DNA of 64,000 bases, taken from positions 1,426,001-1,490,000 of the forward strand of contig JAEPQB010000001.1 in NCBI GenBank assembly GCA_017640725.1. Reading direction: 5' to 3'. The stretch's first letter is position 1. Each line of letters starts with the position of its first letter. This DNA comes from Kordiimonadaceae bacterium (GTDB lineage Bacteria > Pseudomonadota > Alphaproteobacteria > Sphingomonadales > Kordiimonadaceae). Positions 62,352 through 64,000 of this stretch are shown here, one piece after another. The notes under the pieces are model-generated. The model was not told the DNA's origin. It saw nothing but the letters and a program-made list of their open reading frames with translations, and did not search any database. Position numbers and translations under genes: made by a program.

Positions 62352-64000
62352 ATGACTGAGTATCAAAACCCTCATGTGCCTGGCCCAGTCGGGCTTTATG
62401 ACCCCTCTGAAGAACGCGACGCCTGCGGTGTTGGCCTGGTGGCGGCCCTTGATGGCCGCCCGAGCCGTGATGTTGTGCTGCGTGGTATTGAGGCGCTGAA
62501 AGCGATTTGGCACCGCGGTGCCGTGGACGCCGACGGTAAAACCGGAGACGGCGCGGGCATCAACCTTGAAATTCCGCAGGAGTTTTTCAAAGAGCATGTG
62601 AAAGCGACCGGCCACGAACCATCCGATAGCCGGCTGGCGATTGGCATGGTGTTTTTGCCACGCCTTGACCTCGCGGCGCAGGAAACCTGCCGCACGATCG
62701 TGGAAACAGAAATCCTCACGTTCGGTTACACCATTTATGGCTGGCGGCAAGTGCCCGTTGACGTGTCTGTTATCGGTGAAAAAGCCGAAGCCACCCGCCC
62801 CGAGATCGAACAGATCATGATCGAAAACTCAAAGGGAGTGGACGAAGAAAAATTCGAGCGTGACCTCTATTTGATCCGTCGCCGTATTGAGCGCGCTGCC
62901 ATCAGCGCGCAGGTGCCGGACTTTTACATCTGCTCGCTCTCTTGCCGGTCTGTAATTTACAAAGGTCTGTTCCTCGCAGAGCAGCTTGCGATCTTTTACC
63001 CGGACCTGCAGGACGATGGCTTCATCTCTTCGTTTGCGGTGTACCATCAGCGCTATTCCACCAACACCTTCCCACAGTGGTGGCTCGCACAGCCGTTCCG
63101 CATGATTGCGCACAACGGCGAAATCAACACCATCCGCGGCAACGTGAACTGGATGAAAAGTCACCAGATCCGCATGGCCTCCATCGCCTTTGGCGAAAAC
63201 TCCGAGGACATCAAGCCCGTGGTGCCCAAAGGGGCGTCAGATTCGGCAGCGCTCGATTCCGTTTTTGAAGTTCTCGTGCGCGCGGGCCGCTCAGCTCCCA
63301 TGGTGAAAACCATGCTGGTGCCAGAAGCATGGTCCAAAAAGACCATGATGCCTGAAACGCACCGCAAAATGTACGCCTACACTAACTCAGTGATGGAACC
63401 GTGGGACGGGCCGGCGGCCCTTGCCGCTTGTGATGGCCACTGGGTGGTTGCGGGTCTTGATCGCAATGGTCTGCGCCCGATGCGCTACACAGTCACCAAT
63501 GACGGCTTCCTCATCGTTGGCTCGGAAACCGGTATGGTGGTTGTGGACGAAGACACTGTTCGGGAAAAAGGTCGCCTTGGGCCAGGGCAGATGATCGCGC
63601 TTGATCTTAAGGAAGGGCGCTTCTACCACGACCGGGAAATCAAAGACCGGCTGGCCGCATCCCAACCCTTTGAAAAATGGGTGGAAGACATCCAACCCAT
63701 TGAACAGCTGCCGGGTTATAAAGGTGAAGAAACCACGTCATATGATGGAGCCAGCTTGCGTGTCCGTCAGATCATGGCGGGCCTCACGCATGAAGACCTG
63801 GAGCTTATTCTTCAGCCTCAGGTTATGACCGCGAAAGAGGCCATCGGTTCCATGGGTGATGACACGCCGCTTGCGGTCCTGTCATCACAGTACCGGAATC
63901 TGTCGCATTATTTTCGCCAGAACTTCAGCCAGGTAACCAACCCGCCGATTGATAGTCTGCGCGAACATAGGGTGATGAGCCTTAAAACACGCTTCGGCAA
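62352..64000 (+). CDS. gltB: Glutamate synthase large (alpha) subunit, 3' end cut by window edge
   Basis: The frame opens at ATG 62352 and stays open to the window edge, about 549 codons of a gene that is usually about 1,500. After a 23-residue leader comes DACGVGLVAALDG, whose Cys becomes the N-terminal nucleophile of the glutamine amidotransferase domain after processing. IWHRGAVDADGKTGDGAGI and PFRMIAHNGEINTIRGN follow, both diagnostic for GltB. It hydrolyses glutamine and channels ammonia to 2-oxoglutarate. It is co-transcribed with gltD. Confidence 0.96.
   Translation, partial: MTEYQNPHVPGPVGLYDPSEERDACGVGLVAALDGRPSRDVVLRGIEALKAIWHRGAVDADGKTGDGAGINLEIPQEFFKEHVKATGHEPSDSRLAIGMVFLPRLDLAAQETCRTIVETEILTFGYTIYGWRQVPVDVSVIGEKAEATRPEIEQIMIENSKGVDEEKFERDLYLIRRRIERAAISAQVPDFYICSLSCRSVIYKGLFLAEQLAIFYPDLQDDGFISSFAVYHQRYSTNTFPQWWLAQPFRMIAHNGEINTIRGNVNWMKSHQIRMASIAFGENSEDIKPVVPKGASDSAALDSVFEVLVRAGRSAPMVKTMLVPEAWSKKTMMPETHRKMYAYTNSVMEPWDGPAALAACDGHWVVAGLDRNGLRPMRYTVTNDGFLIVGSETGMVVVDEDTVREKGRLGPGQMIALDLKEGRFYHDREIKDRLAASQPFEKWVEDIQPIEQLPGYKGEETTSYDGASLRVRQIMAGLTHEDLELILQPQVMTAKEAIGSMGDDTPLAVLSSQYRNLSHYFRQNFSQVTNPPIDSLREHRVMSLKTRFG

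Noticed and set aside
1-64000. CRISPR arrays, rRNA operons, prophage or intact insertion sequences
   Set aside because: I saw no regularly spaced repeats, rRNA signatures, integrase, transposase or phage structural genes anywhere in the window.

Overview
The window reads as the chromosome of a marine-type alphaproteobacterium with moderate GC. Support comes from the conserved rnd-lptC-lptA-lptB-rpoN-hpf-ptsN block, DUF1491, the glnD-murJ pair, the def-fmt-truA neighbourhood and the gltD-gltB pair. Kordiimonadales-like is my guess, but I cannot assign the order from sequence alone.

Region 1 (1-517): the 5' part of a membrane-protein gene running off the left edge, with a perfect inverted repeat in its promoter region.

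Region 2 (0.9-29.2 kb): a large surface-glycan or protein-glycosylation locus. A tight plus-strand operon (0.9-16.3 kb) encodes a GmhA-like SIS isomerase, a GmhB-like phosphatase, a transaldolase, a fused nucleotidyltransferase-sugar kinase (HldE domains in reversed order), two or three SDR epimerases, a Gfo/Idh/MocA oxidoreductase, a UDP-sugar-dehydrogenase homologue whose catalytic Cys is replaced by Asn, methyltransferases, a large glycosyltransferase-like protein, and a thiamine-diphosphate E1 alpha/beta pair without E2 or E3. By family, this set parallels the activated-octose pathway of lincosamide antibiotics (LmbR, N, P, K, O, M, L, Z) as well as the nucleotide-heptose pathway. It is the best candidate here for an undescribed higher-carbon sugar system. 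The second half (16.3-29.2 kb) has mixed orientation and holds TPR-glycosyltransferases, paralogues of the operon's methyltransferase and glycosyltransferase, two FkbM methyltransferases, two sulfotransferase-like proteins and an SpsF-type cytidylyltransferase. No flippase, polymerase or ABC exporter is seen.

Region 3 (29.3-44.9 kb): ordinary core genes: a DUF4136-like lipoprotein, trpS, murJ, glnD, mutS, maeB, a sigma-54 response regulator, a PilZ protein, DUF1491, def and fmt.

Region 4 (44.9-47.4 kb): an interruption between fmt and truA. A truncated RHS fragment abuts the fmt stop codon, a tiny membrane protein follows, and then a second, 77% identical copy of the last 87 nt of fmt. A GlxA-type regulator and a cytochrome P460-like protein follow.

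Region 5 (47.5-55.7 kb): truA, ptsN, hpf, rpoN, lptB, lptA, lptC, rnd, a thioesterase and a VOC protein. A strongly self-complementary 134-nt segment lies between hpf and rpoN.

Region 6 (55.7-59.5 kb): a small island between an intact tRNA-Leu(CAG) and a decayed direct copy of that tRNA's 3' half. It carries a TetR regulator, an isochorismatase-like hydrolase with two tandem palindromic operators, a deiodinase-like thioredoxin-fold membrane protein and a LysR regulator.

Region 7 (59.5-64 kb): a 26-bp perfect inverted repeat, uppP, gltD and the 5' part of gltB, which runs off the right edge.
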